From NCBI RefSeq assembly GCF_039545055.1, contig NZ_BAABRP010000020.1, forward strand, positions 1-58,032: a stretch of 58,032 bases of DNA, in the 5' to 3' direction. Position numbers and translations under genes: made by a program. The stretch is from Deinococcus carri. GTDB taxonomy: Bacteria > Deinococcota > Deinococci > Deinococcales > Deinococcaceae. Shown piece after piece: positions 1 through 10,200 of this stretch; position 1 is the first letter of the stretch; each line of letters opens with the position of its first letter. The notes beneath the pieces were generated by a model. That model did not search any database, was not told the DNA's origin, and was given only the letters and a program-made list of their open reading frames with translations.

Positions 1-640
<640 letters not shown>

Positions 641-644
<4 letters not shown>

Positions 645-1414
645 CAGTGCAACTGGCAATAAAAATGGTGAGGACAGGCTATCTCTCGGGGAAGAGAGCC
701 GAGGCCTATAAAAATCTTCAATCAATATTGACTCTTTTAGAAGAAATGGGGTTCGCGCCTGACACTTTCAGCTTTTCGGACGAACCAAACCATCCTCTCT
801 ATCACAAGCAATTTCCCAGCCCAGTCTATGATAATCATTTTCTGACCACGGAGGGACAACTCCTCCTCTATTTCCTCAGAGAAAAGAAACCTGCCTATGA
901 ATTCTATCCTGGCTTTGTTTCGGAAAAATTGGGGTATAATTCCTTATCTATAGATTTTAAAGACGTAAGCAAGGCTCAAGTTGCCGAGTTGTTTGAGGTG
1001 GCATCTGCCATAGCTCAGGTCACGCGCCCGCTCTTCGGTGGCCTGGGCTTTCCCTGGGAGGCTGAGACCGCTGAAGCCGAAGCGTTCAACAGAATGCTCA
1101 ACACTGACTCGCTTGAGCTGTTCAAGAATGGTCCCGACAGTGTGGCCATCCGCACGTGGTTTGGGCCAGCCTTTGCAGCGCAACTGGACCCGGCAGCACT
1201 GGAAAAGTTAGGGCTGGTTGTTCGGCGAACGGACTGGTCTGGCCTGGAAGTAGACCTGGCCGAAGTGCCCTGGGCCGTCCCCTTTGAACGGCTGGCTGAA
1301 CAGAAAGCCGCCTTCAACAGGTATTTGAACAGTCTGGGCCTGCTGGGCGACTACTCCCGGACTCTGCTCCGAACCCCCGGACGGAACTGGCAAGCTGTGC
1401 AAGCGTTCGGCTAG
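641..1414 (+). CDS. Putative immunity protein for the upstream toxin
   Basis: A 257-residue soluble protein with no signal peptide or membrane segment. Its ATG overlaps the toxin stop in an ATGA, so the two are translationally coupled. The first half (about 650-970) is clearly richer in A/T than the surrounding genes, with codons such as AAA, ATA and TTA, which suggests recent transfer. I do not recognise the family. The immunity role is inferred from position, coupling and foreign composition, as expected for a small protein that protects a producer from its own toxin. Confidence 0.5.
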
Positions 1415-1427
1415 TCCGGAAGAGGTC

Positions 1428-1606
1428 CATCGGCGGAACACCAACTTCAACCTGGGCGTGAGCAGCAACATGATGGGCGACCGCGCCACCAGCAGCAACC
1501 TGTACGACGCCAACAACGTCAGGGGAATCGGCGCGGGAGCCTGCCCACCGGGGTCAACTCGACTCTGGCGGAGAACACCACCCGCATCAGCGGCCATTTG
1601 CCCTAA
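1428..1606 (+). pseudogene. Possible frameshifted C-terminal gene remnant
   Basis: After the immunity gene, one frame reads NTNFNLGVSSNMMGDR followed by TSSNLYDANN. At about 1520 the plausible reading moves to another frame, giving SLPTGVNSTLAENTTRISG and a TAA at 1604-1606. Both parts have coding-like codon use and neither has a start codon with a ribosome site. This fits the decayed tail of a gene with one indel, but the piece is too short to identify and could be chance. Confidence 0.25.
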
Positions 1607-1621
1607 ACTGGGGCACCCCCG

Positions 1622-3628
1622 ATGTTCCCCATGACGCGCTCTGCAACCAGGAAACGTGCCGCCGCACCCCCCGTCAGGGAGTGGACCCCTGCCGCCGTGT
1701 CCGACGCCCTCCAGCTTTTTCTGGACCAACTGGAAGCGCATCTGGCGGGCCGGGCCGGGCCGGGCGACACGCTGGACAATCCGCTGGACACGGCGGGCAC
1801 GCGCTTCTCGCAGTTGTGTGGGGCGCTGTCGCTGGGCGAGTTCGAGCGCGCGCTGCTGATGCTGGGGCTGATTGCGGAGGTGCATCCGCTGCGCTTCCGG
1901 CAATTCGTGCAGGAGCAGTACGACGCGGCGGAGGTGCCGCCCCCGGGCTGCGTGTCGCGCCACCTGGCCCTGAGCCTCTTCGACGGAAACCCGACCGACC
2001 TGACCGACGACGCGCCGCTGCTGCGCTGGCACCTGCTGAACCGCCCGGAAGGGGTGCCCGACCACAGCCTGGCCCCGCTCGCGGTGGACCCGGCCGCGCT
2101 GGCCTACGTGTACGGCGACGACCGCCTGAACCCGCGGCTGAACCGCCATGTTCAGGACTTCGCGGCACCGCCCGGTCCGCTCGTTGAATCCGCGGCGGCG
2201 CACCTGCCCACGCTGGCCGCGCACCTGCGCTCGGGTGAGAGGGCGACGGTGCAGCTTCACGGGCGGGACGTGAGCGCGCAGCTTGACCTGGCACACGCGG
2301 CCCTGTCGGAGCTGGGCCTGCCCATGCTGCGGCTGTCGCTGGGAACCATGCTGGAAAACGCGGGCAGCCTGGAGCGTGACCTGCGGCTGTGGGAGCGCGA
2401 GACGCGGCTGCGGCCCCTGGCTCTGTGCCTGGACGCGCACCCGGCCAACCTCGACCTGAACCCGGAACAGTGGTCCGCCGCGAGCCTGGAGCGGCAGGTC
2501 GCCAGTATCGCCGCGCAACTGCACGCGCCGCTGGTGCTGCTGACCGGGGAACCGCTGGCGCTGGGGGGCGGGCGACCTGCCCTGAATCTGGAGGTGGCGC
2601 GGCCCTCGCGCGCCGAGCAGCGGGCGCTGTGGGCACACGCCCTGGGCCTGCGCGACGGGAACGCGCCGCGCCTGCGCGAGCTGACCGATCAGTTCGACCT
2701 GAACGCCGCCACCCTGCGCGACCTGGCCGAGACCGCCCGCCTGGGCCTGCCCGCGGGCCTCCCCGACGACGTGCGCCTGGAGCAGGCCTGGGAAGCCTGC
2801 CGGGTCGCGGGCCGCCGCCGCATCGGCAAGCTGGCCGAGCGCCTGACCGGCACGCCCGGCTGGGACGACGTGATCCTGCCCGACGCCGACAAGGCGGTGC
2901 TGCAGGGGCTGGTCGAACACGTCCGGCACCGGACCCAGGTGTACGAGACGTGGGGCATGGGCCGCCACGCCCGCGGCCTGGGCATCAGCGCGCTGTTCAG
3001 CGGCCCCAGCGGCACCGGCAAGACGCTGGCCGCCGAGGTCATCGCCAGTGAACTCCGGCTCGACCTGTACCGCGTCGACGTGTCCAGCATGGTCAGCAAA
3101 TACATCGGGGAAACCGAGAAGAACCTCAAGCAGATCTTCGACGCGGCCGACGACGGCGGCGTGATCCTGCTGTTCGACGAGGCCGACTCGCTGTTCGGCA
3201 AGCGCGGCGACGTGCAGAGCGCCAACGACCGCTACGCCAACACCCAGGTCAACTACCTCCTCCAGCGCATGGAGTCCTACGCGGGCCTGGCCCTGCTCAC
3301 CACCAACCTGGAAAGCGGCATGGACGTGGCCTTTATGCGCCGTATCCGCTTCGTGCTGAATTTCCGGCCCCCCGAGGCCCCCGAACGCGAGCGTATCTGG
3401 CGGCGCGCCTTCCCGCCCCAGGTGGACGTGAGCGGCGTGAACTTCGGCCGGCTGGCGCGCGTCAAGCTGGCGGGCGGCAATATCCGCTCGGTGGCGCTGG
3501 GGGCGGCCTTCCTGGCGGCGGCGCGGGGCGAGACGCTGAGCATGGGCCTGCTGCGTGAGGCCATCCAGGCCGAGTGGCGCAAGCTGGGGCGCGTCAGCCT
3601 CGACGACGCCGCCTTTGCGGACTGGTGA
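1622..3628 (+). CDS. AAA+ ATPase of the contractile injection system
   Basis: A 668-residue AAA+ ATPase like those encoded with extracellular contractile injection systems (Afp15-type). The C-terminal third is the ATPase module: Walker A GPSGTGKT at residues 461-468, Walker [10 protein letters not shown] around 514-521, and a downstream RRIRF arginine-finger-like segment. The N-terminal 400 residues resemble the winged-helix/AAA-like region usual for this subfamily and carry no clear nucleotide motif. Family members are thought to act in assembly or recycling of the particle; that is family knowledge, not shown here. The ATG at 1622 opens the frame; a second ATG four codons later is an alternative. 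The gene precedes the baseplate genes by about 250 bases. Confidence 0.9.
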   Translation: MFPMTRSATRKRAAAPPVREWTPAAVSDALQLFLDQLEAHLAGRAGPGDTLDNPLDTAGTRFSQLCGALSLGEFERALLMLGLIAEVHPLRFRQFVQEQYDAAEVPPPGCVSRHLALSLFDGNPTDLTDDAPLLRWHLLNRPEGVPDHSLAPLAVDPAALAYVYGDDRLNPRLNRHVQDFAAPPGPLVESAAAHLPTLAAHLRSGERATVQLHGRDVSAQLDLAHAALSELGLPMLRLSLGTMLENAGSLERDLRLWERETRLRPLALCLDAHPANLDLNPEQWSAASLERQVASIAAQLHAPLVLLTGEPLALGGGRPALNLEVARPSRAEQRALWAHALGLRDGNAPRLRELTDQFDLNAATLRDLAETARLGLPAGLPDDVRLEQAWEACRVAGRRRIGKLAERLTGTPGWDDVILPDADKAVLQGLVEHVRHRTQVYETWGMGRHARGLGISALFSGPSGTGKTLAAEVIASELRLDLYRVDVSSMVSKYIGETEKNLKQIFDAADDGGVILLFDEADSLFGKRGDVQSANDRYANTQVNYLLQRMESYAGLALLTTNLESGMDVAFMRRIRFVLNFRPPEAPERERIWRRAFPPQVDVSGVNFGRLARVKLAGGNIRSVALGAAFLAAARGETLSMGLLREAIQAEWRKLGRVSLDDAAFADW

Positions 3629-3880
3629 GCAGCAGGACGGCGTGGGTCGGGCACCCGGCAGAGAAAGTTCCCGCCAGAGGTTGCCTTTCGCCCCGGCAAC
3701 GGGCCAGGGCCTCTCATGAGAGAATGCGCGCACCGCCGGGGCGGTCAGGGCCACCCGCGGCCCCCTACAGGATTTGCACATGAAGGCGTTCACATGAGAC
3801 GCTAAATTGGGCCAGTCACGTTCCAGCACTCACCAAGACACCATGTTTAATCCCTGTTCACCAGAGGGTGGAGGAATGAA

Positions 3881-4288
3881 GTGAGCGAACACCTGGGAAC
3901 CGGCTGGGCCTTTCCGGTGGCCACCAATGCCCGGGGGCGGGTGGCGCTGGTGGGCGGCGTGCGGGCGGTGGAGCAGTCCATCCTGATGATTCTGATGACC
4001 CCCAAGGGGCAGCGCGTGATGCGGCCCGAGTACGGCTGCCAGATTCACGAACTGCTGTTTGCCCCCAACGACGCCAGCACCCTGGGGCTGGCCTCCTACT
4101 ACGTGCATGAGGCGTTGACGGCCTGGGAGCCGCGCATCGAGCTGCTGGGCGTGGACGCCGACGTGGACGAGCATTACCCGGAGCGGATCGTGCTGGGCAT
4201 CCGCTACCGCATTCTGGAAGACCATGTGGAACACTCGCTGGTGTTTCCCTTCTACCGCCTGCCGCTGGAAAGCCGCACCCTGAGGTAA
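3881..4288 (+). CDS. GPW/gp25-like baseplate wedge protein
   Basis: A 135-residue protein of the GPW/gp25 family, structurally part of the inner baseplate wedge that sets off sheath contraction in phage tails, T6SS (TssE) and CIS particles (Afp9). Recognisable features are an N-terminal G-W-FPV segment, the helix EQSILMILMTPKGQRVMRPEYG typical of the family (here residues about 31-52), and a C-terminal beta part. The start is a GTG with a strong ribosome site GGTGGAGGAA just upstream. It begins a tightly packed run: only 3 bases separate it from the next gene. The 250-base gap before it holds a TAAATT -10-like box near 3793 but no convincing -35. Confidence 0.92.
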   Translation: MSEHLGTGWAFPVATNARGRVALVGGVRAVEQSILMILMTPKGQRVMRPEYGCQIHELLFAPNDASTLGLASYYVHEALTAWEPRIELLGVDADVDEHYPERIVLGIRYRILEDHVEHSLVFPFYRLPLESRTLR

Positions 4289-4291
4289 CGC

Positions 4292-6310
4292 ATGCCCCTG
4301 CCGACCGTGAATCTGGACGACCGCCGCTTCGACGACATCGTGGCTCAGGCCCGGCAGCTTATTCCGCAGTACTGCCCGGAATGGACCGACCACAACACCT
4401 CCGACCCCGGCATCGCGCTGCTGGAGGTCTTTGCCTGGATGACCGACCTGCTGCTGTTCCGGGTCAACCAGGTGCCGGAAAAGATGTTCGTGAAGTTCCT
4501 CGACATGATCGGGGTACAGCTCGACCCGCCGCGCGCCGCCGTGGCCCCGGTGACCTTTTACCTCTCGGCAGCGCAATCGGAGCCGCTCACCATCAGCGCG
4601 GCGACCGAGGTGGCGACCGTGCGCACCGAGGTGTCGGAAGCCATCGTCTTCTCGACCGAGACGGACCTGACGATCACGCCGCCCCACCTCCAGGCGGCCT
4701 TTACCGGCAACGCGCTGGGCGAGAATACCTTCGTGCAGCACGATCTGGAGCGGCTGGGCGTGCTGGGGCACAAGATCGCCGTCTTCTCGCCCGAGCCGGT
4801 GCCGGGGGACGCCTTTTACCTGTGCTTCGACGATGACCACAGTGCGCACGTGCTGGCGCTGCTGCTGGCCTGCGAGGTGGCGGGCGGCGCGGGCGTGGAC
4901 CCCCGGGAGCCGCCCTTCGTGTGGGAGGTCTGGCAGGGCAGCCTGAGCCGCTGGGCCACCTGCACCGTCGAGTACGACGGCACCCTGGCCTTCAACGTCT
5001 CGGGCGAGGTGATTTTGCGCCTGCCCGCGATGGCGCAGGAGGAGTTTTTCGGGCAGCGGGGCTACTGGCTGCGCTGCCGCATCACCAGCGAGCAGAACTA
5101 CGCGGGCTACAAGGTGTCGCCCGACATCGAGTCGCTGCGGGTCGAGGCGCGCGGCGGCACGGTGAGCGCCCGGCACGCGGTGGTCGTGCGCAACGAGGTG
5201 CTGGGCCGCAGCGACGGCACGCCGGGGCAGCGCTTCCAGCTGCTGAACAGCCCGGTCCTGTACCTGGAAAGCGGCGAGGACACCATCGTCTGCGAGCTGG
5301 CAGGCGAGGACACCACCTTCTGGAGCGACGTGCCCGACTTTGCCGAGAGCGGGCCGGGGGACCGGCACTTCCGGCTGGAATACCTCGACGGGACCGTGAC
5401 CTTCGGGCCGGCCCTGCTTCAGCCCGACGGTACGGTGTACCGCTTCGGCGCGGTGCCGCCCAAGGGCGCGACGCTGCGGCTCCAGCGCTACCTGCACGGC
5501 GGCGGCGTGACCGGCAACGTGCCCGCGCACACCCTCAGCGTCCTGAAGGCCAGCATTCCCTACGTGGCCCGCGTGACCAACCACGCCCCGGCGCTGGGCG
5601 GGCGCAACGCGCAGACGCTCGAAGACGCCATCCTGCGCGTGCCCCACGTGCTGCGCACCCGCACTCGCGCCGTAACCGCCGACGACTACGAGTTCCTGGC
5701 CCGGCAGGTGGAGGGCGTGGCGCGCGCCCGCTGCATCACCCCCAATCTGGCGGGCGCGGCGGGCGAGGTCGCCTACCCCGGCCAGATCCGCGCGCTGGAC
5801 GTGCAGCCGGGGCAGGTCAGCATGGTGATCCTGCCGCAGATCGCCGTGCCGCCGGGCCGCATCGCGCCGGACCAGCTCACGCTCTCGGCCGAGCTGCGAG
5901 CCAGCGTGCAGGCCTCCCTCGACGAGCGGCGGCTGGTCGGCACGACCCTGGAGGTGCGCGCGCCGCAACTGTTCTGGGTCAGCGTGAACGCGCTGCTGCG
6001 GGTGCCGCCGGGCAGCTCGCGTGGCCTGAAGACCGACGTGCGGTGGGCCGCCGAGGCGCTGCTGTACCGCTACCTCAACCCCCACACCGGCGGCAGCGCG
6101 GGCGCGGGCTGGGAGTTCGGGCGCACGCTGCACCTCTCGGAGCTGTACAGCCTGCTGCGGACCGTGCCCGGCATCGATTTTGTCGAGGACGTGCAGGTCT
6201 TCCTGACCGAACCCGGCCAGCAGGACCTGCGCCAGCCCGTGAATACCCAGCTGCTCCTGCCGCCGCAGGGTGTGGTCGTCTCGGACCTCCACACGGTGCG
6301 GGTGGAGTAG
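4292..6310 (+). CDS. Baseplate J-like protein (Afp11-type)
   Basis: A 672-residue putative baseplate assembly protein, related to phage P2 gpJ and CIS Afp11, which forms the body of the baseplate wedges. The N-terminus has the family signature LLEVFAWMTDLLLFRVNQVPEK (about residues 46-67), and the centre contains the gpJ-like core with LEDAILRVPHVLRTRTRAVT followed by DDYEFLARQVEGVARA. Length fits the CIS version rather than the shorter phage form. It lies 3 bases after the gp25 gene and 12 bases before the tail-protein-I gene, in one operon. Confidence 0.9.
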   Translation: MPLPTVNLDDRRFDDIVAQARQLIPQYCPEWTDHNTSDPGIALLEVFAWMTDLLLFRVNQVPEKMFVKFLDMIGVQLDPPRAAVAPVTFYLSAAQSEPLTISAATEVATVRTEVSEAIVFSTETDLTITPPHLQAAFTGNALGENTFVQHDLERLGVLGHKIAVFSPEPVPGDAFYLCFDDDHSAHVLALLLACEVAGGAGVDPREPPFVWEVWQGSLSRWATCTVEYDGTLAFNVSGEVILRLPAMAQEEFFGQRGYWLRCRITSEQNYAGYKVSPDIESLRVEARGGTVSARHAVVVRNEVLGRSDGTPGQRFQLLNSPVLYLESGEDTIVCELAGEDTTFWSDVPDFAESGPGDRHFRLEYLDGTVTFGPALLQPDGTVYRFGAVPPKGATLRLQRYLHGGGVTGNVPAHTLSVLKASIPYVARVTNHAPALGGRNAQTLEDAILRVPHVLRTRTRAVTADDYEFLARQVEGVARARCITPNLAGAAGEVAYPGQIRALDVQPGQVSMVILPQIAVPPGRIAPDQLTLSAELRASVQASLDERRLVGTTLEVRAPQLFWVSVNALLRVPPGSSRGLKTDVRWAAEALLYRYLNPHTGGSAGAGWEFGRTLHLSELYSLLRTVPGIDFVEDVQVFLTEPGQQDLRQPVNTQLLLPPQGVVVSDLHTVRVE

Positions 6311-6322
6311 GGGGGCCGTGCC

Positions 6323-7201
6323 ATGAACGACCAGTTTTTCGTGCAGCTTCAGGGCGACACCGTCAAGATGCTCACCCTGGACATGAACCTGCTGTCCATC
6401 GGGCGCACCCCCGATAACGGGCTGAGCCTGCCACATCCCTCGATTGCCATCCGGCACGCCGAGGTGCGGCGGCTGGAGGGCCGCTGGGTGATCACGGATT
6501 TGGGCAACGCCGAGACGTTCCTGGCCGGGCACCGCCTGGTGCCGCACCAGCCGCAGGTGCTGGAGGAGGGGGCCATCGTGCAGATGGGGCCGTATGTGCT
6601 GGCCTACCTGCCCGGACCCGATGCCCCCGCGCCCCCCGCGGAGGTGGACGCCCTGCCGACTCCCCAGGACTTCCCGCTGCTGCCGCTGGCCCCGGCGCGG
6701 CCCGGCCTGCCCGCCCCGCCCGCCGAGGGGTCGGCCAGCGTCTACCTCGACTACCTGCCCGCCATGTTCAGCGAGTCGGAGTTCCTGGCCCGCTACCTGA
6801 TGATCTTCCAGAGCATCTGGGAGCCGCTGCAACACCGCCAGGACCACCTGGACATGTACTTCTCGCCCGCCACGGCCCCCGAGCGGCTGCTGGACTGGTT
6901 CGCCGCCTGGCTGGGCCTGGAGGTGGATCCCCACTGGCCCGAGGCCCGCAAGCGTCAGTGGCTGCGCGAGGCCATGCACCTGCTGCGCTGGCGCGGCACC
7001 CGCTACGGCCTGATGCGCACGCTGGAGATCGGCTGTGGGGTCACGCCGCAGATCACGGAAAACGCGCAGGGTCCCTACAGCGTGACCGTCACCCTGCCCG
7101 AACCCGACGAGGCGAGCAGCGGCACCACCCGTGAGGACGTGGAGCGGCTGGTCGCCCGGCACCTCCCGGCCCATGTGCGCTACGAGCTGAGGTTCGTGTG
7201 A
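6323..7201 (+). CDS. FHA domain fused to phage tail protein I (baseplate)
   Basis: A 292-residue two-domain protein. Residues about 1-95 form an FHA-like beta sandwich with SIGRTPDNGLSL, a RHAEV strand and VITDLGNAETF. Residues about 135-290 match the P2 gpI/CIS tail protein family, with YLDYLPAMF, RYLMIFQSIWEPLQ, LLDWFAAWLGLEVD and HLLRWRGTRYG. The tail-I part links the wedges in the baseplate. The FHA part is unusual: the SRxH phosphothreonine-binding motif reads AIRHA and the STNGT turn reads NAETF, so it may bind its partner without phosphorylation. The start ATG follows a GGGGG-type ribosome site, and the gene overlaps the next by GTGA. Confidence 0.85.
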   Translation: MNDQFFVQLQGDTVKMLTLDMNLLSIGRTPDNGLSLPHPSIAIRHAEVRRLEGRWVITDLGNAETFLAGHRLVPHQPQVLEEGAIVQMGPYVLAYLPGPDAPAPPAEVDALPTPQDFPLLPLAPARPGLPAPPAEGSASVYLDYLPAMFSESEFLARYLMIFQSIWEPLQHRQDHLDMYFSPATAPERLLDWFAAWLGLEVDPHWPEARKRQWLREAMHLLRWRGTRYGLMRTLEIGCGVTPQITENAQGPYSVTVTLPEPDEASSGTTREDVERLVARHLPAHVRYELRFV

Positions 7202-10200
7202 CCACCACCGGCATCATCTTCGAGGGCTACCGGCTGCTGCGAGAGCTGGGGGGCGGCTGGCTGGGGCAGGTGTACGCGGCGCAGAACCTAGACGGCGCGC
7301 AGGTGAGCGCGCTGCGGGTGGTGGCCCCCGAGCTGACCGCGCAGCCGCAGTTCATGCTCCAGTTCCGGCGGCTGTTCGAGAAGTGGCGGCGGCTGGCGCA
7401 TCCCGGCATCCTGACGCCCGGCGAACTGGTGGAGCGCGACCACCGCGCCTACTACGGCATGACGCTGGCGCAGAGCGGCTCGGTGCGCCAGCTTCTCCAG
7501 GCGCAGGCGCGCGAGGGCCATTTCCTGGACCTGATCATCGCGGTCGATATCGCGCGGCAGGCGGCGGGGGCACTGGCCTACGCGCACGACGCCAACCTGA
7601 TGCACGGCAATCTCAAGCCCGAGAACCTGCTGCTCACGCCCGCGCGCGCCATCCTGGGCCGCCAGGCCTACGGCGTGCTGGTCTCGGACTTCGGGGTGGG
7701 CGAGTTGCAGGCCTACACCTACGGCACGCACGACCGCCTGATCGTGACCACGCCCGCCTACATGTCGCCCGAGCAGTGCCGGGGGGTGCGCACCGAGGTC
7801 CGCAGCGACATCTACGCGCTGGGGGTCGTCCTCTACGAGCTGCTCACCAACCTGGTGCCCTTCGAGACGCGCGACCTGGCCGACGCCGTGGACAAGCACC
7901 AGCACGTCGCGCCCATTCCGCCGGGGCAGATCCGGGTGGACATTCCCCAGGACCTGGAGGAGGTGGTCCTGACCTGCCTCGCCAAGGCCCCGCAGTACCG
8001 CTACGGCAGCGCACACGAGCTGGAGGCCGCGCTCCAGGCGGTGCTGAGCGGGCTGCTGCCGCAGGGGCCGCGCCCCACGGTCGTGCTGCCGGACATTCCC
8101 GAGCCACCCGCGCCGCGCATCGAGCCGCTGGCCGACCGCACGCCCTGGCCCCGGCTCCAGATCTGCGACGAGCGCGGGCAACTGCTGCGGGTCGAGCCGC
8201 TGCGGGCCGACACCGCCACGCTGGGCCGCGGCCCCGGCAACACGATCGTGCTGGAACACGCGGGCGTCTCGCGCCACCACCTGAACCTCGAGGTGGAGGA
8301 AGACGGCGTATTCGTGACCGACCTAGGGTCCACCAACGGGACCACGCTGGGCGGCGTGCCGCTGGAACCCCGCGAGCGCACGGCCTGGCCCGACGGCGGC
8401 ATTCTGCGGGTGGAACCCTTCTGGCTGCGGCTGCAACCCCGGCAGCGGGTGGTGCAGCAGGCCCGCATCGGCGTGCTGGTCGAGGACAACGCCATTGACC
8501 TGAAGCCCGGCGAGGCGCGGCTGCTGAAGGTGCAGCTCGCCAACACCGGGCGCACGGTGGACCATTTCCGGCTGGAGGTCGAGGGCATTCCCGAAGCCTG
8601 GGTGCAGAACCTCTACCACGAGGTGCAGCTCAATCCCGGCATGACCAGCGAAACGACCCTGCGGGTGCTGGTGCCGCGCGAGCCGGGGTCCCACGCGGCC
8701 ACGTACCCGATGAAGGTGCTGGCCCGCAGCCGCGAGAATCCCGGCGAGTACGGCTTCGCGCCGATGGACTGGACGGTCCTGCCCTTTACCGAGACGCGGC
8801 TGGAGCTGACGCCGCGGCGGCGCAGCGCGTGGCGGCGCACCCACTACGACCTGCGCCTGACCAACGTCTCCAATGTGCCGATCACCTACAACCCCACCGT
8901 GGGCGACGACGAGGGCCACGTCTTTCTCCAGTCTCCCTGGGACATGATGCGGATTCCGCCCACCGGCGACCTACGCAACATCATTCCCATCCGCGCCATC
9001 ATCCACAACTACTGGCTGCGGCTGCGCGAGGGGGTCGGCAAGGTGCGGGTGGAGGCGCTGCCGCAGGACGTGACGGTGCAGCCCGGCGACCAGTTCGAGC
9101 ACCGCCTCCAGGTGCGGCTGCCCATCCGCTGGATCGCCTCGCCTCGCCCGCGCACCCTGCGGATTCACCCCCGGCCCGACCGCGGCCAGGATCACGCCGA
9201 CACCGTGTCGCTGCTGCACCTTCCGGTGATCCCGCTGTGGCTGCTGCCGCTGCTGCTGATTCTGGCCATTCTGTTCGTGTGGTGGCTGCTCCAGGTGCCC
9301 ACCATCGTGAGCGTGAGTGCCGACCCGCAGCAGCCGCCCGCCGGGAAGCCCTTTACCCTCAACTTCGAGACGCGGGGCACCTCGCGCATCCTGGTCAAGC
9401 CCTGGAACAAGACCCTCTACAGCGGCCACGGCAAGCTGCTGATTCCGCAGGGCATCACCGAACCCACCGAGGTGCAGGTGATCGCCTACGGCCGCGTCAA
9501 GACGGCCCAGACGGCCCTGACCCTCACGCCGAAGCTGCCCGCGCCGGTCGTCAAGCGCTTCTCGGTGACGCCCGAGAACATCACCAGCGGCCAGAGCGCC
9601 ACCCTCCGCTGGGAGGTCGCCAACGTCAAGGAGGTGACGCTCGACCCCTTCGGCACCCAGCCCGCGAAGGGCGAGCTGAAGCAGAAGATCACGGCCGACA
9701 CCACCTTCCGCCTCAGCGCCCAGAGCGGCGGCGAGAGCGTCACGCAGAGCCGCGACGTGAAGGTGCTGCCGCCCGGCATCGACCTGTTCCAAGTGACGCC
9801 CCAGCAGGCCGCCGCCGGGCAGAGCGTCACCCTGCGCTGGCGGGTGCTCAACGCCAGCACCGTCACCCTCGATCCGGTCGGCACGGTCGCCGCCAGCGGC
9901 AGCCTCCAGCAGAAGGTGACGCAGGATCAGACCTACACCCTGCGCGCGCAGGTGGGTGACAAGACGGTGTCGCGCAGCGCCAGCGTGAAACTGCTCGCCC
10001 CGGTGGTCGAGCTGTTCCAGGTCACGCCGGAGAACGCGCGGGCGGGCGACACCGTAACGCTGCGCTGGAAGGTCGCCAATGCCAGCAACGTGACCATCGA
10101 CCCGCTCGGGACCGTCCCGGCCCAGGGCGAGAAACAGGTGGTCGCGCAGACCAACACCGCCTATCGCCTCAGCGCCAGCAACGGCCAGACCAGCACCGAG

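Noticed and set aside
1208..3829. Long open frame on the minus strand opposite the ATPase gene
   Set aside because: It is an antisense shadow in GC-rich codons; the product is Gln/Arg/His-rich with no domain, and the plus-strand ATPase is certain.
3830..7174. 1114-codon minus-strand open frame
   Set aside because: It covers three well-supported baseplate genes on the other strand and has no recognisable fold or ribosome site.
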